From: Bacteroidetes bacterium 4572_112
GTDB lineage: Bacteria; Bacteroidota; Bacteroidia; Bacteroidales; UBA1556
Length of the DNA: 5,170 nt
Assembly (NCBI GenBank): GCA_002254285.1
Contig: NIUZ01000185.1
Location: 1 to 5,170, forward strand
Direction of reading: 5' to 3'
Below, piece by piece: positions 1-5,170 of this stretch (positions within the stretch are counted from its first letter, which is position 1; each line of letters starts with the position of its first letter). Made by a program: the position numbers and the translations under genes. The notes under the pieces are model-generated. The model was given only the letters and a program-made list of their open reading frames with translations. It did not search any database and had not been told where the DNA came from.

Positions 1-431
1 TTGGTACTACTTTTGGCGCAATGATAGGTACATCTACTGTAACAACTTATGTCGAAAGTGCATCAGGAGTTGCGGAAGGTGGGCGTACAGGCCTTACCGC
101 TTTTTCAACAGCAATGATGTTTCTAATAGCACTTTTCTTTGCTCCATTATTTATTATGATACCAGGTGCAGCTACTGCTCCAGCATTATTTATTGTTGGA
201 CTATTTATGATGACTCCTATTCTAAAAATAGATTTTGAAGATTATTCTGAATCAATTCCTGCTTTTTTTACAATAATAATGATGCCACTAACATATAGCA
301 TAGCCGACGGTATTGTATTCGGAATGCTTGCTTATGTTCTCATAAAATTATTCTCTGGAAAATTCAAAGATATTTCAATAGTAATGTACGTTCTTGCAGT
401 ATTATTTATTATGAAATTTTATATGCATTAA
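1..431 (+). CDS. NCS2/AzgA-type purine (adenine/guanine/hypoxanthine) permease, C-terminal part
   Basis: This is a partial gene: the open frame runs in from the left edge (frame of position 3, reading GTTFGAMIGTSTVTTY) and stops at TAA 429-431, so the ATG at 21 is an internal methionine. The visible 142 residues hold the AzgA/PbuG-type signature TSTVTTYVESASGVAEGGR followed by hydrophobic membrane segments: one or two between FLIALFFAPLF and GLFMM, one around the conserved SIADGIVFGMLAYVLI, and a last one near the C-terminus (IVMYVLAVLFIMKF). Members of this family (COG2252, within NCS2) are inner-membrane proton symporters that import adenine, guanine or hypoxanthine for salvage. The exact substrate cannot be read from this fragment. 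The C-terminus looks complete and is followed at once by a terminator, so this is the last gene of its transcript. Family assignment is secure; the substrate is inferred. Confidence 0.9.
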   Translation, partial: GTTFGAMIGTSTVTTYVESASGVAEGGRTGLTAFSTAMMFLIALFFAPLFIMIPGAATAPALFIVGLFMMTPILKIDFEDYSESIPAFFTIIMMPLTYSIADGIVFGMLAYVLIKLFSGKFKDISIVMYVLAVLFIMKFYMH

Positions 432-455
432 CATGCTAATATAAACAGATATATT

Positions 456-492
456 AAGGCTGATATTTATACAATATTGGCCTTATTTTTTT
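456..492 (+). terminator. Intrinsic terminator after the purine permease gene
   Basis: A 12-bp stem (AAGGCTGATATT, 456-467, against AATATTGGCCTT, 473-484) contains two G-U wobbles and closes a 5-nt loop. It is followed by A and seven T residues (486-492). It lies 25 nt past the permease stop codon, which is a classic rho-independent arrangement. Confidence 0.85.
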
Positions 493-505
493 ACTTCAAA
501 ATACT

Positions 506-536
506 ATTGAATGTTTAACTAAAACCATTAAATTTG
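506..536 (+). promoter_or_regulatory. Putative Bacteroidota sigma-ABfr promoter for ridA
   Basis: TAAATTTG at 529-536 matches the Bacteroidota -7 consensus TAnnTTTG exactly. ATTG at 506-509 is a fair -33 element (consensus TTTG), with a 19-nt spacer. Transcription would start near 543, giving an untranslated leader of about 35 nt before the ridA ATG. The site sits between the permease terminator and ridA, which fits an independent promoter. It is a motif match only. Confidence 0.6.
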
Positions 537-578
537 TACACCTTTTTAAAACAACATTAAACAATAAATAACAACAAT

Positions 579-956
579 ATGAAAAAGATTATTTTTACAA
601 AAAACGCACCTGCAGCAATAGGACCATATAGTCAAGCCGTAGAAGTAAACGGAACATTATACATCTCTGGTCAGGTACCTGTAGACCCAGCAATTGGCAA
701 AGTAGTAGAAGGCGGAATTACCGCTCAAACAGAGCAAGTTATGAAAAACATTGAGGCTATTCTTGATGAGGCTGGCTATACTTTCGCTGATGTAGTTAAG
801 TCTACTTGCCTACTTAGTGATATGTCGAATTTTGCGGCTATGAACGAAATTTATGGTAACAGATATACAGAAAATCCTCCAGCACGTGCAGCTTTTGCCG
901 TTAAGGAACTTCCTTTGGGAGTATTAGTTGAGATTGAAACTATTGCAGTAAAATAA
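579..956 (+). CDS. ridA: RidA family 2-iminobutanoate/2-iminopropanoate deaminase
   Basis: The 125-residue product has the normal length of the RidA/YjgF/YER057c/UK114 family. These cytosolic trimers hydrolyse reactive enamine/imine intermediates made by PLP enzymes such as threonine dehydratase, releasing 2-oxoacids and ammonia and protecting other PLP enzymes. Visible hallmarks are IGPYSQAV (residues 14-21, with Tyr17), YISGQVP (28-34), and PPARAAF around Arg103, the residue equivalent to E. coli Arg105 that binds the substrate carboxylate. Glu118 in VEIETIAV corresponds to the conserved C-terminal glutamate. The position of E. coli Cys107 is Ala105 here, which is common outside enterobacteria. 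The ATG at 579 gives the canonical N-terminus; the upstream AACAACAAT has no Shine-Dalgarno site, as is usual in Bacteroidota. The gene is monocistronic, with a promoter at 506-536 and a terminator at 969-1011. Confidence 0.95.
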   Translation: MKKIIFTKNAPAAIGPYSQAVEVNGTLYISGQVPVDPAIGKVVEGGITAQTEQVMKNIEAILDEAGYTFADVVKSTCLLSDMSNFAAMNEIYGNRYTENPPARAAFAVKELPLGVLVEIETIAVK

Positions 957-968
957 CAAAACCTTAAT

Positions 969-1011
969 AGCTATTCCATACTTTAATTATAGCATGGAAT
1001 AGCTTTTTTTT
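969..1011 (+). terminator. Intrinsic terminator after ridA
   Basis: A perfect 11-bp stem (AGCTATTCCAT, 969-979, against ATGGAATAGCT, 994-1004) closes a 14-nt AT-rich loop and runs directly into a tract of T residues ending at 1011. It starts 12 nt after the ridA stop and ends 30 nt before the next ATG, so the peptidase gene probably has its own promoter. A poor TTTATTTG match at 1009-1016, overlapping the T tract, is the only candidate seen. Confidence 0.88.
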
Positions 1012-1041
1012 ATTTGAAAATAAATCACCAAACAAAACATC

Positions 1042-3156
1042 ATGAAACGAATAGTATTCGTAATTCTCTTATTCGTAGGATTTTTACAACAAACAACAGC
1101 CAAAGAAGGAATGTGGATTCCTTACCTTCTTGAAAAAATAAATGCAAGCGATATGCAAGCAATGGGAATGCATATTACAGCAAAAGATATTTATAATGTT
1201 AATCAACCAAGCCTAAAAGACGCTATAGTATTTTTTGGCAGAGGTTGTACTGGTGAAATTGTTAGCGACAAAGGACTTCTTTTGACAAATCACCATTGTG
1301 GTTATGGTCAAATACAGAAGCATAGCACCATTGACCACGATTATCTTACTGATGGTTTTTGGGCAATGAGCAAAGAGGAGGAACTTATAAACCCTAACCT
1401 TAGTGCTCGCATACTTACATCTATGGCTGATGTAACAGAGGCTTCACTTAAAGGTGTGGATGCTAGTATGAGCCAAAATGAACGCAAAGAAATTATTGCA
1501 AAAAATATTAAGGCCATTAAAGAAAACCTTAAGCCTACAAAATTTCATAAAGTTGATGTGCGTCCATTTTATAATGGCAATCAATATATATTGATGGAAT
1601 ATGATGTGTATTTTGATGTGCGCCTTGTGGGTGCTCCTCCATCAAATATTGGCAAATTTGGTGGTGATACCGACAATTGGATGTGGCCACGTCATACTGG
1701 TGATTTCTCAATATTTAGAATTTATGCCAATGCTGAAAACAAAGCTTGCGATATAGCTGATGATAATGTGCCTTATAAACCTAAGCAACATCTTAAAATT
1801 TCTTTGAACGGATATAATGAAGGCGATTTCACTTTCATATTTGGATATCCTGGCCGTACTCAAGAGTATATTCCTGCAAAGCAAGTTGAGTATATTACTC
1901 AAACTATGAACCCTTTTAAGATAGACCTACGTCGCAAAAAACTTGATATTATGAGTAATGCGATGGAGAATGATAAAAAAATCCGCATTCAATATTCGGC
2001 AAAATATGCTGGTGTTGCCAATGGATGGAAAAAGTGGATAGGTGAGAATAAAGGAATAAAAGGTAATAAAGCTGTTGCAAAGAAGCAAGAAATGGAAGCT
2101 AGTTTTATTAAGTGGGCTAATAACGGACATAAAGAATATGCTACTGTACTCGAGGGCTATAATAAACTTATTGCTGAACAAACTCCTTACGAAATGGCTT
2201 ATACTTATTTTATTGAAACTAGCTATTATCACGATTTAACAAAATACTCATATTCGTATACAAGTTTAGTAGCTAATGCAAAAGATAAAAACGTTAGTGA
2301 TGAGGATTTTGACAAAACTCTAAAAACATACATTGCTGGAACGGAAAGCTTTTATAAAGATTATAATACTTCTGTAGACTTGGATATTTTTAAAGCCGTA
2401 GTTACAGCATATAAAGACTTTCCATATATGAATGTATCATTACCAACATTTATTCATACAATAAATCAAAAATATAAAGGTGATGCTAATAAATATGCTG
2501 AATATGTATACTCAAAAAGCCTTTTTGCATCAAAAGATAAGATCAAAAACTTTTTGGAGAATAGTAGTCGAAAGAAAATTACCAAATTAGAAAAAGACCC
2601 TATGTATATTCACTCTGTAGATGTATATTATAATTTTATTGATAATATAAGACCAACTTTAGGCTCTTTTACTAATAGAACGGATAGCTTGCAACGTATT
2701 TATATGAAAGGCTTACTTGAGTTTAATACTGGCAAAACCCTTGCTGCTGATGCTAATTCTACTTTAAGAATTGCTTACGGTAAAGTTGAAGCTTTCGTAC
2801 CTCGAGATGGTGTAAAGTATAATTACTATACTACCTTAAGTGGTATTATTGAAAAGGAAAACCCTGATATTTATGATTACGTGGTAATGCCGAAACTAAA
2901 GACATTGTATAATGACAAAGATTATGGCAAATATGGTGATAAGGATGGCAGTATGCACGTTTGCTTTATTGCATCAAACCATACTACTGGAGGAAACTCG
3001 GGAAGCCCTGCTTTAAATGCTGATGGCGACCTTATAGGAATCAACTTCGACAGAAATTGGGAAGGTACAATGAGTGATCTCAATTATGACATTAGCCGTG
3101 AGGAAATGACTTTTGTGCAAAAGCCTGTAAAATCTATTGAAACTACTAAGGAATAA
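1042..3156 (+). CDS. dpp11: S46 family dipeptidyl-peptidase, DPP11-like (Asp/Glu-specific), periplasmic
   Basis: This 704-residue exported serine peptidase belongs to MEROPS family S46 (DPP7/DPP11), which removes dipeptides from peptide N-termini in the periplasm and feeds amino-acid use. Residues 1-20 form a Sec signal peptide (MKR, hydrophobic core VFVILLFVGF, likely cut after TTA). The chymotrypsin-like triad is visible: His85 in TNHHCG, Asp221 in WPRHTGDF, Ser653 in GGNSGSPA. Asn212 and Trp213 (DNWMWP) match residues that bind the substrate's free amino group. The middle, roughly 270-560, is the alpha-helical domain of the family. Arg671, 18 residues after the catalytic Ser (NFDRNWEG), is the position that is Arg in DPP11 (acidic P1) and Gly in DPP7, so Asp/Glu specificity is inferred. 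One oddity: after NYDIS (681-685) the sequence jumps to REEMTFV, and the conserved segment normally between them (family pattern like RNIxVDxRYVLFxIDK) is absent, so activity is uncertain. Confidence 0.93.
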   Translation: MKRIVFVILLFVGFLQQTTAKEGMWIPYLLEKINASDMQAMGMHITAKDIYNVNQPSLKDAIVFFGRGCTGEIVSDKGLLLTNHHCGYGQIQKHSTIDHDYLTDGFWAMSKEEELINPNLSARILTSMADVTEASLKGVDASMSQNERKEIIAKNIKAIKENLKPTKFHKVDVRPFYNGNQYILMEYDVYFDVRLVGAPPSNIGKFGGDTDNWMWPRHTGDFSIFRIYANAENKACDIADDNVPYKPKQHLKISLNGYNEGDFTFIFGYPGRTQEYIPAKQVEYITQTMNPFKIDLRRKKLDIMSNAMENDKKIRIQYSAKYAGVANGWKKWIGENKGIKGNKAVAKKQEMEASFIKWANNGHKEYATVLEGYNKLIAEQTPYEMAYTYFIETSYYHDLTKYSYSYTSLVANAKDKNVSDEDFDKTLKTYIAGTESFYKDYNTSVDLDIFKAVVTAYKDFPYMNVSLPTFIHTINQKYKGDANKYAEYVYSKSLFASKDKIKNFLENSSRKKITKLEKDPMYIHSVDVYYNFIDNIRPTLGSFTNRTDSLQRIYMKGLLEFNTGKTLAADANSTLRIAYGKVEAFVPRDGVKYNYYTTLSGIIEKENPDIYDYVVMPKLKTLYNDKDYGKYGDKDGSMHVCFIASNHTTGGNSGSPALNADGDLIGINFDRNWEGTMSDLNYDISREEMTFVQKPVKSIETTKE

Positions 3157-3180
3157 TTATTAGCCCAAACATAAAACCAC

Positions 3181-3218
3181 AAAGCCCCATAATATTTGAT
3201 TATTATGGGGCTTTCTTT
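3181..3218 (+). terminator. Intrinsic terminator after the S46 peptidase gene
   Basis: A perfect 14-bp stem (AAAGCCCCATAATA, 3181-3194, against its complement at 3201-3214) with a 6-nt TTTGAT loop is followed by CTTT. It begins 24 nt past the peptidase stop codon. Because the stem ends are A/T runs it could also act on the convergent minus-strand transcript, but the T-rich tail is better on the plus strand. Confidence 0.85.
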
Positions 3219-3224
3219 AAAATC

Positions 3225-3250
3225 AAACAGACTTCCATCTGTTTTTCTAA
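3225..3250. terminator. Small secondary hairpin between convergent genes, possible weak bidirectional terminator
   Basis: A 7-bp stem (AAACAGA, 3225-3231, against TCTGTTT, 3238-3244) has a 6-nt loop and is followed by TTCT on the plus strand and by GATTTT on the minus strand. It lies just beyond the main terminator, between two converging genes, and might help stop the minus-strand hydrolase transcript. The stem has few GC pairs, so strength is doubtful. Confidence 0.4.
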
Positions 3251-3290
3251 TATTATAATTTACTTAATCTTTTATTTAGTTATATAAGTA

Positions 3291-3305
3291 ATACCAATTT
3301 GGTAT
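3291..3305. repeat. Short palindrome ATACC-aattt-GGTAT
   Basis: Five-base arms ATACC and GGTAT flank AATTT, which is itself almost self-complementary, making the whole 15-mer a near-perfect palindrome. It lies 39 bases beyond the minus-strand stop codon of the hydrolase. It could be a weak 3' stabilising hairpin for that transcript or a protein-binding site; nothing decides between them. Confidence 0.35.
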
Positions 3306-3343
3306 CAAAATACGCTATAAATAAATTGGAATATATTTTCCTA

Positions 3344-4576
3344 TTAGAAGACAAAAATTATTTGCATAAAAGCCTGTACTGAGCATGTCGAATCAGCTAC
3401 ATCAAAGCTTTTTTCAGAAGATGAAAATGAAGGAAACGTTTTAATTTTTCTTCCTTCCAAATTATAAAGACACACATTAGTTGCATTAATAATATAATCA
3501 GCTTTTACGATAAAGAACTCTCCTACTGGATTCGGAGCAACCGAAAAATTAATTCTTTTACTATCTTCAATAGATCCAATAAGAATTATAAAAGTAGTAT
3601 CACTTACAACCTTAGTACCGCATTTCGACACTTCCAACGAAACTGTATATGTACCTTCGATAGAATAAAAATGATATGGTTCAAATAATGTTGATGTAGC
3701 GCCATCACCAAAATCCCATAAGTAAGCATCGGCATATTTACTATAATTAGTAGTACTTATGCTATCCATAAAACCAGATACTGCAAAATCTGAAACAGGG
3801 CTAAACTTACCCACATTCCATTTTGATAAGCTATCGTATGCTATAAGCTTGGCTGCATTACGAATATTTGAAGCATCAGAATCCGAAAGGCCATAATCAG
3901 TAGATATTAACAATGGCGATTTCTTAAACACCAAAGAGTAAAAGGTACAAGCTGCAGCATATGAGCCTAATAAAGAAGGATGACTGCCATCTGACGAATA
4001 CAGATTCATTGTTGGATAATTATCTCTAAGGTAATGCCATACAGCACCCACTGGCGACACTAAGGCTTCATTAGAATCAGCCATCATACGATAACGAAGA
4101 TTCAATAAACTATCCATACCCTCGTATGTGCACACAGGAGGCCATGATGCACAGTTTCCCTGGTCACCATTTTGCCTACCCCAAGTCATAAAAAACATGG
4201 GCGTACTACAGTTATTATAATATCTGAATGTATCGCATAGAATTTTGGCATAAGGAAAAACTTCAACACTCACCTGCGACATAGGAAAAGACGGACGTTG
4301 ACTCTGCTCTTGCAAAACAACATAATCCCAGCTTCCTTGTTGCATCATGCCAATAGTAGCAGAGCTTGCACTATGACCTTGCAAAGTTTGCCCACCAGCT
4401 GTACTACTAGCATAGTATACACTATCTCCAGCACTTCTAGCCAGTTTACTGAGTATCAATGGTAAATCATTGGCATAAGTATACGAATTTCCTACAAAAA
4501 GGACTTTCTTTATCTGCCCAACAGAAATAAAAGAAGATAATAATATTAAAAATATTATAGTAAAGCGTGAATACAT
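3344..4576 (-). CDS. Secreted SGNH/GDSL-like hydrolase with PKD domain and T9SS C-terminal domain
   Basis: The 410-residue product starts best at ATG 4576, which gives a clean signal peptide (MYSRF, core TIIFLILLSSFIS, cut near Q21). A TTG three codons upstream is possible but less likely. Residues 24-220 form an SGNH-type hydrolase, resembling the DUF4886-like group: Ser31 in FVGNSYTY, a glycine block AGGQT (60-64), WDYVVLQEQSQRP (83-95) and SSDGSHPS (194-201), which supplies Asp196 and His199. Such enzymes hydrolyse esters, often acetyl groups on glycans; the substrate is unknown. Residues about 258-333 are a PKD domain, centred on WDFGDG (287-292). From about 343 a T9SS type A sorting domain begins (FSVAPNPVGEFFIVK, then CLYNLEGRKI), so the protein is expected to be exported across the outer membrane and surface-anchored or released. 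After SFDVAD (about 395) the family pattern is lost in this frame, while a neighbouring frame reads LSTGFY, so the C-terminal signal is probably frameshifted. No operon partner is seen. Confidence 0.88.
   Translation of the reverse strand: MYSRFTIIFLILLSSFISVGQIKKVLFVGNSYTYANDLPLILSKLARSAGDSVYYASSTAGGQTLQGHSASSATIGMMQQGSWDYVVLQEQSQRPSFPMSQVSVEVFPYAKILCDTFRYYNNCSTPMFFMTWGRQNGDQGNCASWPPVCTYEGMDSLLNLRYRMMADSNEALVSPVGAVWHYLRDNYPTMNLYSSDGSHPSLLGSYAAACTFYSLVFKKSPLLISTDYGLSDSDASNIRNAAKLIAYDSLSKWNVGKFSPVSDFAVSGFMDSISTTNYSKYADAYLWDFGDGATSTLFEPYHFYSIEGTYTVSLEVSKCGTKVVSDTTFIILIGSIEDSKRINFSVAPNPVGEFFIVKADYIINATNVCLYNLEGRKIKTFPSFSSSEKSFDVADSTCSVQAFMQIIFVF
3377..3394. repeat. REP-like CTGAGC-TGTCGAA sequence inside the 3' end of the hydrolase gene
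   Basis: The plus strand reads CTGAGCATGTCGAA at 3379-3392. This resembles a short palindromic repeat core, CTGAGC(C/T)TGTCGAA, found many times in various bacterial genomes. Here it lies exactly where the T9SS domain loses its reading frame. The resemblance is recalled from general knowledge, and only one copy is visible in the window. Confidence 0.3.
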
Positions 4577-4623
4577 TAGTGACAAAATTAGTTATTAATT
4601 ACTGTTGATTTAATATATGACAT

Positions 4624-4656
4624 TAAAAGTAGTAAAACTAATGCATCGCTTACAAA
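4624..4656 (-). promoter_or_regulatory. Possible promoter for the SGNH hydrolase gene
   Basis: On the minus strand, TTTG (complement of 4653-4656) is followed after 21 nt by TACTTTTA (complement of 4624-4631), close to the Bacteroidota -33 TTTG and -7 TAnnTTTG elements with one mismatch in the -7 box. The leader would be about 45 nt. A better -7 match, TAATTTTG at 4583-4590, lies too close to the ATG and lacks a -33 partner. This is weak, motif-only evidence. Confidence 0.3.
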
Positions 4657-4672
4657 TAAAATTACAATTTAT

Positions 4673-4774
4673 TTAAACATAGACAGCTTTGGCCATATCA
4701 CGCATATTATACGAGGAGCTCATAACCTCACCATATGCACCAACCGACCTAATAGAGACTAGGTCCGGGCAGAC
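4673..4774 (-). pseudogene. lysA: Decayed C-terminal remnant of diaminopimelate decarboxylase
   Basis: Read on the minus strand toward the stop codon at 4675-4673, this stretch gives PDLVSIRSVGAYGEVM, then SSSYNMRDMAKAVYV and a stop. This matches the extreme C-terminus of meso-diaminopimelate decarboxylase (LysA, fold-type III PLP enzyme, last step of lysine synthesis), whose family reads roughly GDLLAIRSAGAYGEVMASxYNxRPxxKAVY. Only about 33 codons remain: an in-frame TAA precedes them at 4777-4775. Immediately upstream, another frame reads VCKS, a possible decayed form of the family's CES(x)D active-site motif, which would imply an internal deletion between that motif and GDLV. No further LysA sequence is recognisable out to 5170. 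The remnant cannot encode an active enzyme. It could be the debris of a duplicated or displaced lysA; whether an intact copy exists elsewhere cannot be seen. Confidence 0.75.
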
Positions 4775-4874
4775 TTACAGACGCTCTAAGACTGTACGCC
4801 ATAAAGACCTCCATTTGTATAATTTATCATTATCAAAATTTTCTACTCTATAATTCAGTTAAATATAATAATGT

Positions 4875-4909
4875 GGTTTTCCCGAGGGCATGGTACGTAA
4901 TAACGGACC
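4875..4909. repeat. Degenerate direct repeat, left copy
   Basis: GGTTTTCCCGAGG (4875-4887) is followed, four bases later, by GGT and the near-palindrome GGTACGTAATAACGGACC (4892-4909). A related unit lies about 144 bp to the right. The 13-mer GTAATAACGGACC (4897-4909) is also an inverted match, with one mismatch, to GGTCTGTTATTAC at 5035-5047. Confidence 0.5.
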
Positions 4910-5004
4910 AAATTGCGATCAAAAAAACTCTTACTTTATTAACAACAATCAAAGATATTAAAAAAAACAGTTAATGATTATTATTGAGGACATTTCTCTT
5001 TTAC

Positions 5005-5047
5005 CCTCGGAAACATAGGGTTTTCCGAGGAAAAGGTCTGTTATTAC
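5005..5047. repeat. Degenerate direct repeat, right copy, with 9-bp hairpin
   Basis: GGTTTTCCGAGG (5019-5030), four bases, then GGTCTGTTATTAC (5035-5047) repeats the layout of the unit at 4875-4909 with substitutions and a one-base gap. Overlapping it, CCTCGGAAA (5005-5013) and TTTCCGAGG (5022-5030) form a perfect 9-bp hairpin with an 8-nt loop. The same left arm can also pair elsewhere: TTTACCCTC (5000-5008) is the exact complement of GAGGGTAAA (5061-5069). Confidence 0.5.
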
Positions 5048-5076
5048 AAACTTTTTTTTAGAGGGTAAATCATGCT

Positions 5077-5109
5077 AGCGTCGATGTCGCTTTGAGCGAC
5101 GCCGACGCT
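5077..5109. repeat. Strong GC-rich hairpin, possible REP/MITE-like element
   Basis: AGCGTCGATGTCGCT (5077-5091) and AGCGACGCCGACGCT (5095-5109) form a 15-bp stem with a 3-nt TTG loop. Fourteen positions pair if one G-U wobble is allowed, and one is an A-C mismatch. The stem is far richer in GC than everything around it. No T tract follows on either strand, so it is not a standard terminator; a dispersed palindromic repeat or a structured RNA element fits better. Confidence 0.6.
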
Positions 5110-5170
5110 GTGCGCATTATTGGATAGTTATTGGATCTTATCACTATTTTGCTAACTTAGAACAAGCGAA

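Larger units (their letters stand above)
4775..5170. other. Gene-free, repeat-rich AT-rich region
   Basis: About 400 bases hold no credible coding sequence on either strand: every frame is broken by frequent stops, and no protein family could be recognised. The stretch contains AT-rich tracts (4815-4870, 4921-4985), two degenerate copies of a GGTTTTCC(C)GAGG sequence, a GC-rich hairpin at 5077-5109 and a short tandem repeat of TTATTGGAT at 5117-5125 and 5128-5136. Together with the lysA remnant beside it, this looks like decaying or repeatedly rearranged DNA. A gene starting beyond the right edge may use part of it as a leader. Confidence 0.6.

Noticed and set aside
1009..1016. TTTATTTG as a -7 promoter box for the peptidase gene
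   Set aside because: It lacks the A of TAnnTTTG, has no -33 partner at the right distance and overlaps the ridA terminator's T tract.
1708..2232. Two minus-strand open frames (1708-1902 and 1927-2232) inside the peptidase gene
   Set aside because: Both are antisense shadows of the clearly coding S46 peptidase and encode low-complexity hydrophobic sequence with no family signature.
4577..4585. TTG start three codons upstream for the SGNH hydrolase
   Set aside because: The ATG at 4576 gives a textbook signal peptide, and the extra residues add nothing recognisable.
4749..4802. Minus-strand 17-codon frame (starts MAYSLRAS) with GGAGG five bases before its ATG
   Set aside because: It overlaps the lysA remnant in another frame, resembles no known leader peptide, and Shine-Dalgarno sites are not the norm in this genome type. 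It is most likely chance within decayed coding sequence.
5035..5060. Possible terminator ending in the T8 run at 5052-5059
   Set aside because: Only a 3-bp stem (GTT/AAC) lies directly before the T run; the stronger hairpin at 5005-5030 is too far upstream.
5073..5091. Short ATG frame (MLASMSL) reading through the GC-rich hairpin, with a second open stretch after the stop
   Set aside because: It is broken by TGA after seven codons, and the sequence is better explained by the palindrome; no protein family could be recognised.
4775..5170. CRISPR array, tRNA or insertion sequence in the right-hand intergenic region
   Set aside because: The repeats are only two degenerate copies with unequal content, no cloverleaf was seen, and no transposase coding remains are visible in any frame.

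Overview
The window reads as AT-rich chromosomal DNA from a Bacteroidota bacterium, most likely of the order Bacteroidales. Four signs support this: a Bacteroidota-type promoter (TAnnTTTG box) before ridA, no clear Shine-Dalgarno sites at the intact gene starts, a periplasmic S46 dipeptidyl-peptidase, and a secreted hydrolase with a PKD domain and a type IX secretion (T9SS) C-terminal domain. GC content was judged by eye only.

Layout. Positions 1-431 (+) are the C-terminal third or so of an NCS2/AzgA-type purine permease that enters from the left, closed by a strong intrinsic terminator. Positions 579-956 (+) encode RidA (enamine/imine deaminase), with its own promoter and terminator. Positions 1042-3156 (+) encode an exported S46 dipeptidyl-peptidase of the DPP11 (Asp/Glu-specific) type, followed by a 14-bp-stem terminator. 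Converging on it from the minus strand, 3344-4576 encodes a secreted SGNH/GDSL-like hydrolase with PKD and T9SS sorting domains. Beyond 4577 no intact gene is visible. That stretch holds a decayed C-terminal remnant of diaminopimelate decarboxylase (lysA, minus strand, 4673-4774), then several degenerate direct and inverted repeats and one strong GC-rich hairpin (5077-5109).

The genes do not look like one operon. Each plus-strand gene ends in its own terminator and the biochemical roles differ: purine uptake, metabolite damage control, periplasmic peptide processing, and secreted ester or glycan-ester hydrolysis. The set looks like ordinary chromosomal genes next to a decaying, repeat-rich patch.

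No convincing new multi-gene system was found. The points most worth a second look are signs of gene decay: an apparent in-frame loss of about 25 residues near the C-terminus of the peptidase, a frame disruption in the last 15-20 codons of the T9SS domain at a REP-like sequence, the lysA remnant, and the repeat cluster at the right edge.
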